Shown: piece by piece, positions 15,575 through 23,357 of the stretch
Numbering within the stretch: position 1 is the stretch's first letter
Layout: each line of letters opens with the position of its first letter
NCBI RefSeq assembly: GCF_030283145.1
Contig: NZ_JASNWE010000003.1
Location: 248,001-312,000, forward strand
Length of the DNA: 64,000 nucleotides
Source of the DNA: Actinomadura xylanilytica
GTDB lineage: Bacteria > Actinomycetota > Actinomycetes > Streptosporangiales > Streptosporangiaceae
Reading direction: 5' to 3'
Program-made: the position numbers and the translations under genes
Notes under the pieces: model-generated
Told to the model about the DNA's origin: nothing
Database searches by the model: none
Seen by the model: the letters and a program-made list of their open reading frames with translations, nothing else

Positions 15575-16891
15575 TCAGATCTCCGTCAGCAGCGAGATCT
15601 GGCGGCGGACGCCGTCGTCGCCGCCCAGTTTCGGGTGGTACCCGATCGCGGTCTCGCACAGCCGGACGAGCTCGTCCTTCTTGGTCTCCGCGCCGCGCTC
15701 GCCGAACCGGTAGAACTCGAAGGAGGGCCCGGCGGTGTGCTTCATGTCCACCGGCGTGGTGACCAGGGCCTGCGCGATCGGATAGAGGATTCCCTGCATC
15801 GCGGCGATGCCGTTACGCTCGAGCTCGTACCGGCGGCTGAAGAGCTCAGTGCGCTCGGTGCCGGGAATGGTCTCCTCGCGCTCGTCCTTGGTGGTGTTCT
15901 GATACAGCTCGTCGAGCAGGCACAGCGTGTAGCAGTAGCACGCGTTGAACAGTTCCATGAGCGCGTGGACGTTCGGGAGGCTCTTGTACTTCTTGAGCCT
16001 GGGGTTGTCGACGACCGGCCAGACGACCCGGGGATCGTTGATCGAGATCTCGTTCTTGGAGGTGGCGTCACCTGCGCCGATGCCCTCGATCTCCTTCTCG
16101 ATCCGGCGGAACTTCTCGTAGTGCGTGTAGTCCTCGATGCCGGGCCTGATCTGGATGCGCTCGTGCTCCTTGGTGCTTCCCTCGCCCTGTTCGATGATGA
16201 GCTCCAAGGCGGCCTTGGCGGTCTTGTAGTCGTACACCCTGATCGGCGTCCCGCTGCCGAATTCGTTCCAGAATCCGCGGTGGTACTGCTTTCTGACGTT
16301 CGCCAGGTCCCAGCTGATCTTCTTTTCCTTGTTCAGCTTGGCGAAGCCCTTTTCGATGGCCCGGTAGAAGGCGCCCAGGCTGGTGTACTGCCCGACCTCC
16401 GCGGGGTCCGGGACGGCGCCGGCCGCGCGCGGCGGGATGCTGTCGGGCTGCTCCACCCGGCGGAACGTCCGCACGTGCGCGGTCGACAGCGCCTTCAGCT
16501 CCAGGCGGATCCTGGCACCGTCGGGGTCGGCGGGGTCGTTCCGGTTCAGCATGTCGCTGGGGAAGACCGGGACGAACTTCGGATCGTAGAACTTGATCTC
16601 GTCGCCGTGCCCGATGGCGACCATCAGGTTGCGGACCAGCGCCAGGTGCAGCATCTCCTCGATGGAGACCCCGATCAGGGTGCGCAGGACCCCGCGCTGC
16701 GCCGCCCACTGCGAGTGCCCCTGGGTCTTGAGGGAGTAGGCGGAGTACAGGAACAGCGGGATCGTGGACAGCTCCACCTGGGCGGCGACGTGCAGATGGT
16801 CGGCCAGCTCCCGCACGGTGGTGATCCCCTTGCCCGGGAGCAGCGGCCTGATCGTCTGCGCCGGGACGGCCGTCGTGGTCGTGGCGGTCAT
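15575..16891 (-). CDS. VioB-type ferritin-like protein, last gene of the MNIO operon
   Basis: This 438-residue protein starts at ATG 16891, with AGAGGG upstream. It carries a ferritin-like domain in its first ~250 residues. Candidate metal ligands are Glu40 in AAQVELSTIPLFLYSAYS and the SIEEMLHLALVRNLM motif (Glu78/79, His82). The layout matches Pfam Ferritin-like PF12902, the family of the iminophenyl-pyruvate dimer synthase VioB and many uncharacterised proteins. The remaining part is alpha-helical with LFNACYCYTLCLLDELY. It overlaps the DUF2063 gene by 4 bases. In this setting it may be a second oxidative enzyme acting on the Cys-rich protein, or an iron or oxygen-handling partner; this is inference. 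Confidence 0.75.
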   Translation of the reverse strand: MTATTTTAVPAQTIRPLLPGKGITTVRELADHLHVAAQVELSTIPLFLYSAYSLKTQGHSQWAAQRGVLRTLIGVSIEEMLHLALVRNLMVAIGHGDEIKFYDPKFVPVFPSDMLNRNDPADPDGARIRLELKALSTAHVRTFRRVEQPDSIPPRAAGAVPDPAEVGQYTSLGAFYRAIEKGFAKLNKEKKISWDLANVRKQYHRGFWNEFGSGTPIRVYDYKTAKAALELIIEQGEGSTKEHERIQIRPGIEDYTHYEKFRRIEKEIEGIGAGDATSKNEISINDPRVVWPVVDNPRLKKYKSLPNVHALMELFNACYCYTLCLLDELYQNTTKDEREETIPGTERTELFSRRYELERNGIAAMQGILYPIAQALVTTPVDMKHTAGPSFEFYRFGERGAETKKDELVRLCETAIGYHPKLGGDDGVRRQISLLTEI

Positions 16892-17835
16892 CGTGCTGCC
16901 CTCTCTACCGAGTTCATGGTGGGACGGGGTCCGTGCGCGCGGGCACGGGACGGGCGGGCGGGCGCCGCCGGCCGTTCGATGGCGGTGAAGAACCCCAGCC
17001 CGGCCCAGTGCCGCAGCCACGCCGGGCCGCGTTCGCGGGCCGCTCCGCGCAGCGCGGTGCCGACGGTGGCGCCCCGGCTCAGGTCGCGCAGCGCCCGGAA
17101 GGGGCGCGGGCCGAGCTCGTGGATCGTGATCGCGTAGTCGCGGCGGCCGACGGCCAGGTACGTCGTCCCCAGTGCGGGGAACGGCGGGTCCTGGCCGTGC
17201 CGTACGGCGGTCGCGTACTGGTGCGCGGGGAAGGACAGCCGCAGCAGCCGCAGGCACGGCGCGGTCGCCAGCCGCCAGCCGGCCGGTCCCCCGCCGCCGC
17301 CGTGCGGGGACATCGTCCCGCCCGGTCCCGCGGCGCCCGCGGTACTCGCGAGGTCGGCGGCGTGCAGCGCGAGGTCGGCCGCGTCCAGCACGGGGCCGTC
17401 CTCGGTGCCCGGCCCGTCGAGCACCTCGGTCACCGCCCGTTCGAACCGGGCCAGGTCGATCATCACGTCGACCCACGGCTGCCGCTCCGCGGGCGGGAGG
17501 CCGGTGTCGGGCCGGGTCTCGGCCAGGTGGCCGGCGAACCCGGCGTCCAAGCGGGACAGGGTGAAGTCCCGCGGCGGGCAGGAGTCCAGGTACTCCAGGG
17601 CGAACGCGTCGAACAGCTCCTCCCCGAGCAGGTGGATCAGGCCCGGATGCAGCTCGCGCATGCACTCCAGCAGGCGCAGCCGGTAGCCGCGCCAGTAGAT
17701 GGCGAGCCGTTCCCGCGCGGTCATCCCGGACGAGGCGGTCAGCACCTCGCCGGCCGACGCGGTGACCCCCTCCGGGTCGAGGATCGCGTGCTGCATCCAG
17801 CGCTGGAGCCCGGCGAGGCCGTCGAGCTCAGGCAT
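16888..17835 (-). CDS. DUF2063 (HvfC/BufC-type) partner protein
   Basis: This 315-residue protein has an N-terminal DUF2063 domain (about residues 8-110). LAGLQRWMQHAIL and RLAIYWRGYRLRLLECMRELHPGLIHLLGEELFDAFALEYL are typical. Proteins of this family are encoded beside DUF692 oxidases and are thought to present the precursor peptide or aid the oxidase. A Gly/Pro-rich linker near residue 175 and a C-terminal domain containing GTTYLAVGRRDYAITIHEL follow. It overlaps both neighbours (8 bases upstream, 4 downstream), so it is translationally coupled in the operon. Confidence 0.8.
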   Translation of the reverse strand: MPELDGLAGLQRWMQHAILDPEGVTASAGEVLTASSGMTARERLAIYWRGYRLRLLECMRELHPGLIHLLGEELFDAFALEYLDSCPPRDFTLSRLDAGFAGHLAETRPDTGLPPAERQPWVDVMIDLARFERAVTEVLDGPGTEDGPVLDAADLALHAADLASTAGAAGPGGTMSPHGGGGGPAGWRLATAPCLRLLRLSFPAHQYATAVRHGQDPPFPALGTTYLAVGRRDYAITIHELGPRPFRALRDLSRGATVGTALRGAARERGPAWLRHWAGLGFFTAIERPAAPARPSRARAHGPRPTMNSVERAAR

Positions 17836-18679
17836 GGGCGCGGCCTCCCGCCGTCTCGGCGACCCGGCGCGCCTTGTCCAGCTCGGCTTCCAGGACGGGG
17901 AAGCCGGGCAGCTTGTCGTCCCATTCCAGCAGCGTCGGCACGTCCCCTCCGGTCGCGGCGACCGCGCGGGCGTACAGCTCCCAGACCGGGTCGGCGACCG
18001 GGCCGTCGTGGGTGTCGATGAGGTGGGTGCCGTGGTCGGAGTGGCCGGCCAGGTGCATCTGCGCCACCCGGCCGGCCGGCAGCACGCTCAGGTACCCGGC
18101 CGGGTCGAACCCGTGGTTCACCGCCGACACGTACACGTTGTTGACGTCGAGCAGCAGGCCGCAGTCGGCGTCGTCGGCCATCCGGGCCAGGAACTCGGGC
18201 TCGGTCATGGAGGAGCCGGTGAACTCGACGTAGCTGCTGGGGTTCTCCAGCACCAGCCGCCGTCCCAGGAAGTCCTGCACGGTGCGGACGCGCCGCACCA
18301 CGTGCGCGAGGGACTCCTCGGTGAACGGCATCGGCAGCAGGTCGTGGGTGTTGAGGCCCAGCACGCCCGTCCAGCAGACGTGGTCGGACACCCATTCGGC
18401 CCGCGTCTCGGCGGCGAGCCGCCGCAGGCGGGTGAGGTAGTCGAAATCGAGAGGGTCGGTGCTGCCGATCGACAGCGAGACCCCGTGCAGGACGATCGGG
18501 TACCGTTCGGCGATCTCGGCGAGCCCCTTGCGGCGCCCGCCCTGGGACGTCAGGTAGTTCTCCGAGATGACCTCGAAGAATCCGACCCGCGGCTCGTGGC
18601 GCCGCACGTGCTCCAGGTGCGGCGTGCGCAGTCCGACCCCGAATCCCAGCGGCCCGCCCCCGGAAACGGGTGCCGTCAT
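17828..18679 (-). CDS. DUF692 multinuclear non-heme iron oxidase (MNIO)
   Basis: This 283-residue TIM-barrel protein has a full set of metal-binding candidates: His65 (PIVLHGVSLSIGS), Asp99/His100 (WVSDHVCW), Glu145/Asn146 (LVLENPSSY), Asp178 and Asn180 (LLDVNNVYVS), His189, His209/His213 (MHLAGHSD), Asp222/His224 (IDTHDG) and Glu252 (LLEWDD). MNIOs use two or three irons and O2 to modify cysteines of ribosomal peptides, for example to oxazolone/thioamide or thiooxazole groups. ATG 18679 overlaps the stop of the Cys-rich gene (ATGA). Its partner DUF2063 gene follows. The candidate substrate is the adjacent Cys-rich protein. Confidence 0.9.
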   Translation of the reverse strand: MTAPVSGGGPLGFGVGLRTPHLEHVRRHEPRVGFFEVISENYLTSQGGRRKGLAEIAERYPIVLHGVSLSIGSTDPLDFDYLTRLRRLAAETRAEWVSDHVCWTGVLGLNTHDLLPMPFTEESLAHVVRRVRTVQDFLGRRLVLENPSSYVEFTGSSMTEPEFLARMADDADCGLLLDVNNVYVSAVNHGFDPAGYLSVLPAGRVAQMHLAGHSDHGTHLIDTHDGPVADPVWELYARAVAATGGDVPTLLEWDDKLPGFPVLEAELDKARRVAETAGGRAHA

Positions 18680-19275
18680 CGGGCCGTCGAGGAACCGTCG
18701 TCCGATGGGGACGCGGATTTCGGCTTGGGAGGAATTTCTTCGTCGTCAATGTCATATTCCGGCAGCATTCCGTTGGGAATGCCCTCGCCGGGTGCGGGGC
18801 CATAGGCCAGGCTCGCCCGGTTCATCCGGTCCTCCATCTGGCGGCGCGCCTGCATCCAGACGCTCTTGCCCTTCATCGGGCCCGCACAGAACACCCGGCT
18901 GATGTTGATCGGGCTCGCGCAGCTCCCGTTGTATCGGCACGCCTGATCGCCCGGACGCCACTGCTCCGAGTCGGCGCCGGCGTAGCCGCAGCCGCCCTGG
19001 CCGCGGCACTGGCCCTCACCGTGGCAGACGTGCCGGACCGTGGCGCAGCTCCCGGTGCCCGCCATGTACGCCTGGCCGTCGACGTCGAATCCGTGGCAGG
19101 CGCTCAGACCCATGCAGACGTGCTGCTCGAGCCCGTCGGACGTGCCTCCGCAGCCGGCCTCGACGAGCCTGCCGCTCGACTCGTACTTCAGCTCGGCGGC
19201 GTATTCCGCCGAAGAGAGGACTTCCGCCCCGGTCCGCTCGCCGTGCCCCTCATGTTCTCTCTTGACCTTCCCCAT
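18676..19275 (-). CDS. Cysteine-rich protein, likely MNIO precursor/substrate
   Basis: This 199-residue protein starts at ATG 19275 with GGGAGGA five bases upstream. It has ten cysteines: residues 42, 54, 60, 77, 84, 90, 96, 113, 119 and 130. The centre shows degenerate Gly/Cys repeats: MGLSACHG, AGTGSCATVRHVCHG and EGQCRGQGGCG, with C84, C90 and C96 at regular six-residue spacing. Residues 1-40 are polar and could be a leader; residues 150-199 are acidic and Pro/Ser-rich. There is no signal peptide. It is the first gene of the operon and is overlapped by the DUF692 gene. Similar CHG/CATxxHxC/CRGQGGC proteins accompany DUF692 genes elsewhere, as far as I recall. Metal binding is an alternative. 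Confidence 0.7.
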   Translation of the reverse strand: MGKVKREHEGHGERTGAEVLSSAEYAAELKYESSGRLVEAGCGGTSDGLEQHVCMGLSACHGFDVDGQAYMAGTGSCATVRHVCHGEGQCRGQGGCGYAGADSEQWRPGDQACRYNGSCASPINISRVFCAGPMKGKSVWMQARRQMEDRMNRASLAYGPAPGEGIPNGMLPEYDIDDEEIPPKPKSASPSDDGSSTAR

Positions 19276-19675
19276 GTCATTCCTCCCCCGCCCGCACACC
19301 AGAACGGCGCAGACGATCGAACACGCCATTACCTGGAAGACCATTCCGATCCTTGGCCCTACCTCCCCTTGACCCATGGTCGATAATCCGGAGGCATGCG
19401 AATTTGCCCGCGCAAGGCACACCTTTGACGTCCGGATGACGATCGGCCGCGGCGGCCCCGCGAAACGACGGGCCGCGAGCCGCGAGCCGGGGTCCGGCGG
19501 GCGGACGGCCAGGCCGGACGCGCGCGGCGACCTCACCGGACGGGGGCGGGACCGCCGGGTAGTGTCGTCGGCGGGTGCCCATCCTGCGGCCGGCCGCCGG
19601 GGTCGGCGCCTGCTACGACACTTGTCGTAGATCGGCTACAGTCCAGGCAGACCAACGGCGACGTGGAGGCATTCA
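19276..19675. other. Divergent regulatory region between the Cys-rich gene and terB-like gene
   Basis: About 400 bases without a supported gene. Apart from the palindrome at 19613-19630 near the terB-like side, I see no clear promoter or operator controlling the MNIO operon. Confidence 0.5.
19613..19630. promoter_or_regulatory. 18-bp palindromic operator before the terB-like gene
   Basis: CTACGACACTTGTCGTAG has 8-bp perfect arms around CT. It ends 45 bases before the terB-like start and sits at the expected promoter position, with TACAGT following at 19636-19641. The TAC-ACA/TGT-GTA symmetry resembles sites of BlaI/CopY-type repressors, but the regulator is unknown. Confidence 0.5.
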
Positions 19676-20131
19676 ATGGCTTTTTGGGACAAGCTGCGCG
19701 ACTCGACTCAGACGATGCAGACCCAGCTCATGGCGAAGAAGAACGACCTCAAGAGCGGCGCGTTCCGCGACGCGAGCATGGCCGTCTGCGCGCTGGTCGC
19801 CGCGGCCGACGGCTCGGTCGACCCGAGCGAGCGGCAGCGCACCGCGACGCTCATCGCCTCCAACGAGGTGCTCCAGAACTTCCCGGCCGACGACCTCCAG
19901 CGGCGCTTCAACGCCTACGTCGACAAGCTCACCGCCGACTTCGACTTCGGCAAGGTCAGCGTCCTCCAGGACATCGGCAAGGTGAAGAAGAAGCCCGCCG
20001 AGGCCCGCGCCGTCATCCAGATCGGCATCATCATCGGCGGCGCCGACGGCAACTTCGACGACCAGGAGAAGGCCGTCGTGCGGGAGGCGTGCTTCGCCGT
20101 CGACCTCTCCCCCAGCGAATTCGAGCTGTAG
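19676..20131 (+). CDS. terB: TerB-family tellurite-resistance/stress protein
   Basis: This 151-residue helical protein has the two TerB metal-binding half-sites: ALVAAADGSVDPSERQR and IGIIIGGADGNFDDQEKAVV. These acidic AADG/GADG motifs bind divalent metal. TerB proteins are part of Ter stress and tellurite-tolerance systems, which often also contain TerD-type proteins; none is adjacent here. ATG 19676 is preceded by GGAGG at 19666-19670. Its palindromic operator suggests regulation apart from the neighbouring genes. Confidence 0.85.
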   Translation: MAFWDKLRDSTQTMQTQLMAKKNDLKSGAFRDASMAVCALVAAADGSVDPSERQRTATLIASNEVLQNFPADDLQRRFNAYVDKLTADFDFGKVSVLQDIGKVKKKPAEARAVIQIGIIIGGADGNFDDQEKAVVREACFAVDLSPSEFEL

Positions 20132-20276
20132 GACGGACCGCCGCCGGCGGGCGCCGGCACGTCAGCCCCTGGAGCCGCCGACGCCCGGCCCCGCCTGGTG
20201 GCGGTTCGCATCCCGGCACATCGCGCGGCCGGTGCGGAGGGGGCACCGGCATCCGGCCGCCTCCTGCCGCGGTGCC

Positions 20277-21233
20277 CTACTCCAGGCCCGGGGCGGGCGC
20301 GGTCGTCGAGGTGGAGTGCCCGCCGCGCAGGATGTCGGGCTCGATGAAGATCAGCCGGGCGATCGGAACCGATTCGCGGATCCGCGCCTCGGCTCCGTTG
20401 ATGGCCTGGGCCACGTCCCGCGCGTCGTCGTCCAGATCGATGGCGATCTTGGCGGCGACCAGCAGCTCCTCCGGGCCGAGGTGCATGGTGCGCAGGTGGA
20501 TGACGGTGTCGACGTCGTCGCCGGCCAGGATGGCCGCGCGGATCAGCCGGACGTGCTCGTCGCTCGCGGACTCGCCGATCAGCAGGCTCTTGACCTCGGT
20601 CGCGAACACGATCGCGATCACGCACAGCAGGACGCCGATGGCCCCGGTGCCGATGCCGTCCCAGACGCCGTCGCCGGTGGCGAGGGTGAGCCCGACGCCG
20701 GCCAGCGCGAAGACCAGGCCGAGCAGCGCGCCGGTGTCCTCCAGCAGGATCGCCGGCAGCTCGGGCGCCTTGGACCGCCGGACGAACTGGAACCAGCCGG
20801 CCTTGCCGCGCACCTGGTTGGACTCCTTGACGGCGGTGCGCAGCGCGGTCGCCTCCAGCACGATCGCGACGAGCAGCACCACGACCGGCACCCACTGCCA
20901 TTCGGTGATCGGATGCGGGTCGCGGATCTTGTGCCAGCCCTCGTAGAGCGCGAACAGCCCGCCGAGGGTGAACAGCACGATCGCCACGATGAACGCGTAG
21001 ATGTAGCGCTCGCGCCCGTACCCGAACGGGTGCTCGGGGGTCGCCCGCCGCTTGGCCCGCCTGCCGCCGATCAGGAGCAGTGCCTGGTTGCTGGAGTCGG
21101 CGACCGAGTGGATCGCCTCGGCCAGCATCGACGAGGACCCCGTCAGCGCGAAGGCCAGGAACTTGGTGACCGCGATCCCGAAGTTGGCGGCCAGCGCCAT
21201 CGTGACGGCCTTCGTACTCCCGTCGGCACTCAT
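20277..21233 (-). CDS. Cation diffusion facilitator (CDF) efflux protein
   Basis: This 318-residue protein has six predicted helices. The metal sites in TM2 and TM5 read AEAIHSVADSSNQ (H-S-V-A-D) and ILLEDTGALLGLVFALAG (E-D-T-G-A). The cytoplasmic C-terminal domain contains HLRTMHLGPEELLVAAKIAID and ends in EPDI. CDF proteins exchange Zn, Co, Fe or Mn for protons across the membrane; the HxxxD/ExxxA variation makes the metal uncertain. ATG 21233 is chosen because upstream residues are low-complexity Arg/Pro. A partly palindromic CTACTACAGTCGTAAT near 21330 resembles the operator before the terB-like gene. Confidence 0.85.
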   Translation of the reverse strand: MSADGSTKAVTMALAANFGIAVTKFLAFALTGSSSMLAEAIHSVADSSNQALLLIGGRRAKRRATPEHPFGYGRERYIYAFIVAIVLFTLGGLFALYEGWHKIRDPHPITEWQWVPVVVLLVAIVLEATALRTAVKESNQVRGKAGWFQFVRRSKAPELPAILLEDTGALLGLVFALAGVGLTLATGDGVWDGIGTGAIGVLLCVIAIVFATEVKSLLIGESASDEHVRLIRAAILAGDDVDTVIHLRTMHLGPEELLVAAKIAIDLDDDARDVAQAINGAEARIRESVPIARLIFIEPDILRGGHSTSTTAPAPGLE

Positions 21234-21401
21234 CAGCCGCGTCTCCCTGGTGATGTTCCTCGTACGCGGGCCCCGGGCCCGCCGGCGGGCCCGCTGCCCG
21301 GCGCGCGGCCGGGAGCGAGGCCGCGAACACGCTACTACAGTCGTAATACGCGCCGTCCGCACGGCCGTGCGGCGACGGGCCGGCAGCGGGCCGGCAGCGG
21401 G

Positions 21402-21590
21402 TCAGACCTTCTGGGTGCGGTCCTCGACCTTGGCCGCCTGCGCGTTGGTGCGGACCGACTCGACGCCGTGCAGCGCGCCGGCCTTGCTTCCGTACCCCTC
21501 GCTGACGGCGATGGTCTCGCCATTGCCGGCGACGAGCTTGAAGCGGAACGCGCCGGCCTTGTCCTTGATGATCACGAACTTCCCCGTCAT
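21402..21590 (-). CDS. YegP/DUF1508-family small protein
   Basis: This 62-residue protein carries a single DUF1508 repeat: GKFVIIKDKAGAFRFKLVAGNGETIAVSEGYGSKAGALHGVESVR. The FRFxLxAxNG and SEGYxSKAxAxxGIxSV pattern is diagnostic. Function is unknown. ATG 21590 fits this family, which starts immediately before the beta-hairpin. It stands alone between the CDF gene and the divergent catalase. Confidence 0.85.
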   Translation of the reverse strand: MTGKFVIIKDKAGAFRFKLVAGNGETIAVSEGYGSKAGALHGVESVRTNAQAAKVEDRTQKV

Positions 21591-21810
21591 GACGTCCCCC
21601 CGAAATCGGTAGTGATCGCCCTTTACCCGTCCAGTCCGGGCGGTCAACGGCGCGGCTCCCGTTGTTGACCCCCGCCATACCGGGTCCGTACCGGGGCGGG
21701 TGCCGGAGCGCCGGGGGCGCAGGGGCGGCACCGGGGTTGCGGCGCGCGATATGCGAGCATGACACGGGGAGCGATCAATATCTCACTCATCGTGATACGG
21801 GGGTAGTTCG

Positions 21811-23277
21811 ATGACCGGGATGCCGAACTCCGGCGGCCACACCACGACGAACGCGGGGATTCCCGTCGGGAGCGACGAGCAGTCGCTGAGCGTGGGCGCC
21901 GACGGCCCCCTGCTCCTGCACGACGTCTACCTCGTCGAGAAGATGGCGCAGTTCAACCGGGAGCGGGTGCCCGAACGCGTGGTGCACGCCAAGGGCGGCG
22001 GCGCGTACGGCGTGTTCGAGGTGACCGGCGACGTCAGCGGGTACACCCGGGCCGACCTGTTCCAGCCCGGCCGGTCGACCCCGATGCTGGCGCGCTTCTC
22101 CAGCGTGGCCGGGGAGCTCGGCAGCCCCGACACCTGGCGCGACCCGCGCGGGTTCGCGCTGAAGTTCTACACCCGGCACGGCAACTACGACATGGTCGGC
22201 AACAACACCCCGGTGTTCTTCATGCGCGACCCGCAGAAGTTCCAGGACTTCATCCGCTCGCAGAAGCGGCACCCCGAGACGCACCTGCGCGACAACACGA
22301 TGCAGTGGGACTACTGGTCCCTGTCGCCGGAGTCCGCGCACCAGGTCACCTGGCTGCTGGGCGACCGCGGGGTGCCGCGGAACTGGCGGCACATGGACGG
22401 GTTCAGCTCGCACACCTACATGTGGATCAACGGCGCCGGCAAGAAGGTGTGGGTGAAGTACCACTTCCTCACCGACCAGGGCAACGCGTTCTACACCCAG
22501 GCCGAGGCCGACGCGATGGCGGGCGAGGACACCGACCACTACCTGCGCGACCTGCACTCCGCGATCGACCGGGGCGACCACCCGTCCTGGACGCTCAAGG
22601 TGCAGATCATGCCGTTCGAGGACGCGGCGTCCTACCGGTTCAACCCGTTCGACCTCACCAAGGTGTGGCCGCACGCCGACTACCCGCTGATCGAGGTCGG
22701 CCGGATGACGCTGAAGGAGAATCCGGACAACTACCACATCCATATCGAGCAGGCCGCGTTCGAGCCGTCCAACCTCGTGCCGGGGATCGGACCGTCGCCG
22801 GACAAGATGCTGCTGTCGCGGCTGTTCTCCTACGCCGACACGCACCGCTACCGGATCGGCGTGAACTACGCCGAGCTGCCGCCCAACCGCCCGCACGTGG
22901 ACGTCCGCTCGTACGCCAAGGACGGCCCGATGCGGCATTATCCGGCCGACACCGGCGCGGTCTACCACCCCAACTCCTTCGGCGGGCCGGACGCGGCCCA
23001 GCAGGAGAACGTCGAGGAGGCGAGCTGGCTGGTCGAGGCGGGCGAGCTGGTCCGCGAGGCCTACACCCTGCACGCCGAGGACGACGACTTCACCCAGCCG
23101 GGGAACCTGGTGCGCGAGGTGATGGACGACGCGGCCCGCGACCGCCTGGTCACCAACGTGGTCGGGCACCTGTCCAAGGGGGTGTCGGGCACGGTGCTGG
23201 ACAACGCCGTCGCCTACTGGCGCAAGATCGACCCGTCGGTCGGCGACCGCATCGCGTCCGGCATGAAGGTGTCCTGA
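21811..23277 (+). CDS. katA: Catalase (haem, small-subunit clade)
   Basis: This 488-residue monofunctional catalase converts H2O2 to water and oxygen. The distal catalytic His is in RVVHAKGGGAYGVFEVT, with the catalytic Asn in YDMVGNNTPVFFMRD. The proximal haem Tyr is in RLFSYADTHRYRIG. Length and the QSLSVGADGPLLLHD start match clade 3 enzymes, which also bind NADPH. It is divergent from the small YegP gene. A TATCTCACTCATCGTGATA element about 30 bases before the start is weakly symmetrical and may be regulatory. Confidence 0.95.
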   Translation: MTGMPNSGGHTTTNAGIPVGSDEQSLSVGADGPLLLHDVYLVEKMAQFNRERVPERVVHAKGGGAYGVFEVTGDVSGYTRADLFQPGRSTPMLARFSSVAGELGSPDTWRDPRGFALKFYTRHGNYDMVGNNTPVFFMRDPQKFQDFIRSQKRHPETHLRDNTMQWDYWSLSPESAHQVTWLLGDRGVPRNWRHMDGFSSHTYMWINGAGKKVWVKYHFLTDQGNAFYTQAEADAMAGEDTDHYLRDLHSAIDRGDHPSWTLKVQIMPFEDAASYRFNPFDLTKVWPHADYPLIEVGRMTLKENPDNYHIHIEQAAFEPSNLVPGIGPSPDKMLLSRLFSYADTHRYRIGVNYAELPPNRPHVDVRSYAKDGPMRHYPADTGAVYHPNSFGGPDAAQQENVEEASWLVEAGELVREAYTLHAEDDDFTQPGNLVREVMDDAARDRLVTNVVGHLSKGVSGTVLDNAVAYWRKIDPSVGDRIASGMKVS

Positions 23278-23357
23278 CCGTCCTCCCCCGACGGCCCGAC
23301 GCCCCGACGGCCCTCCGGAGCGGCGGGGCGGCGGGGCGCCGGGGGCCGCGCGGCCGG

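Noticed and set aside
20132..20276. A strong terminator between the convergent terB and CDF genes
   Set aside because: The segment has GC-rich partial repeats, but I could not define one clear stem with confidence.
23278..23357. A bidirectional terminator between the catalase and iolA genes
   Set aside because: GACGCCCCG/CGGGGCG-type pairing exists but with several mismatches; too weak to list as a feature.
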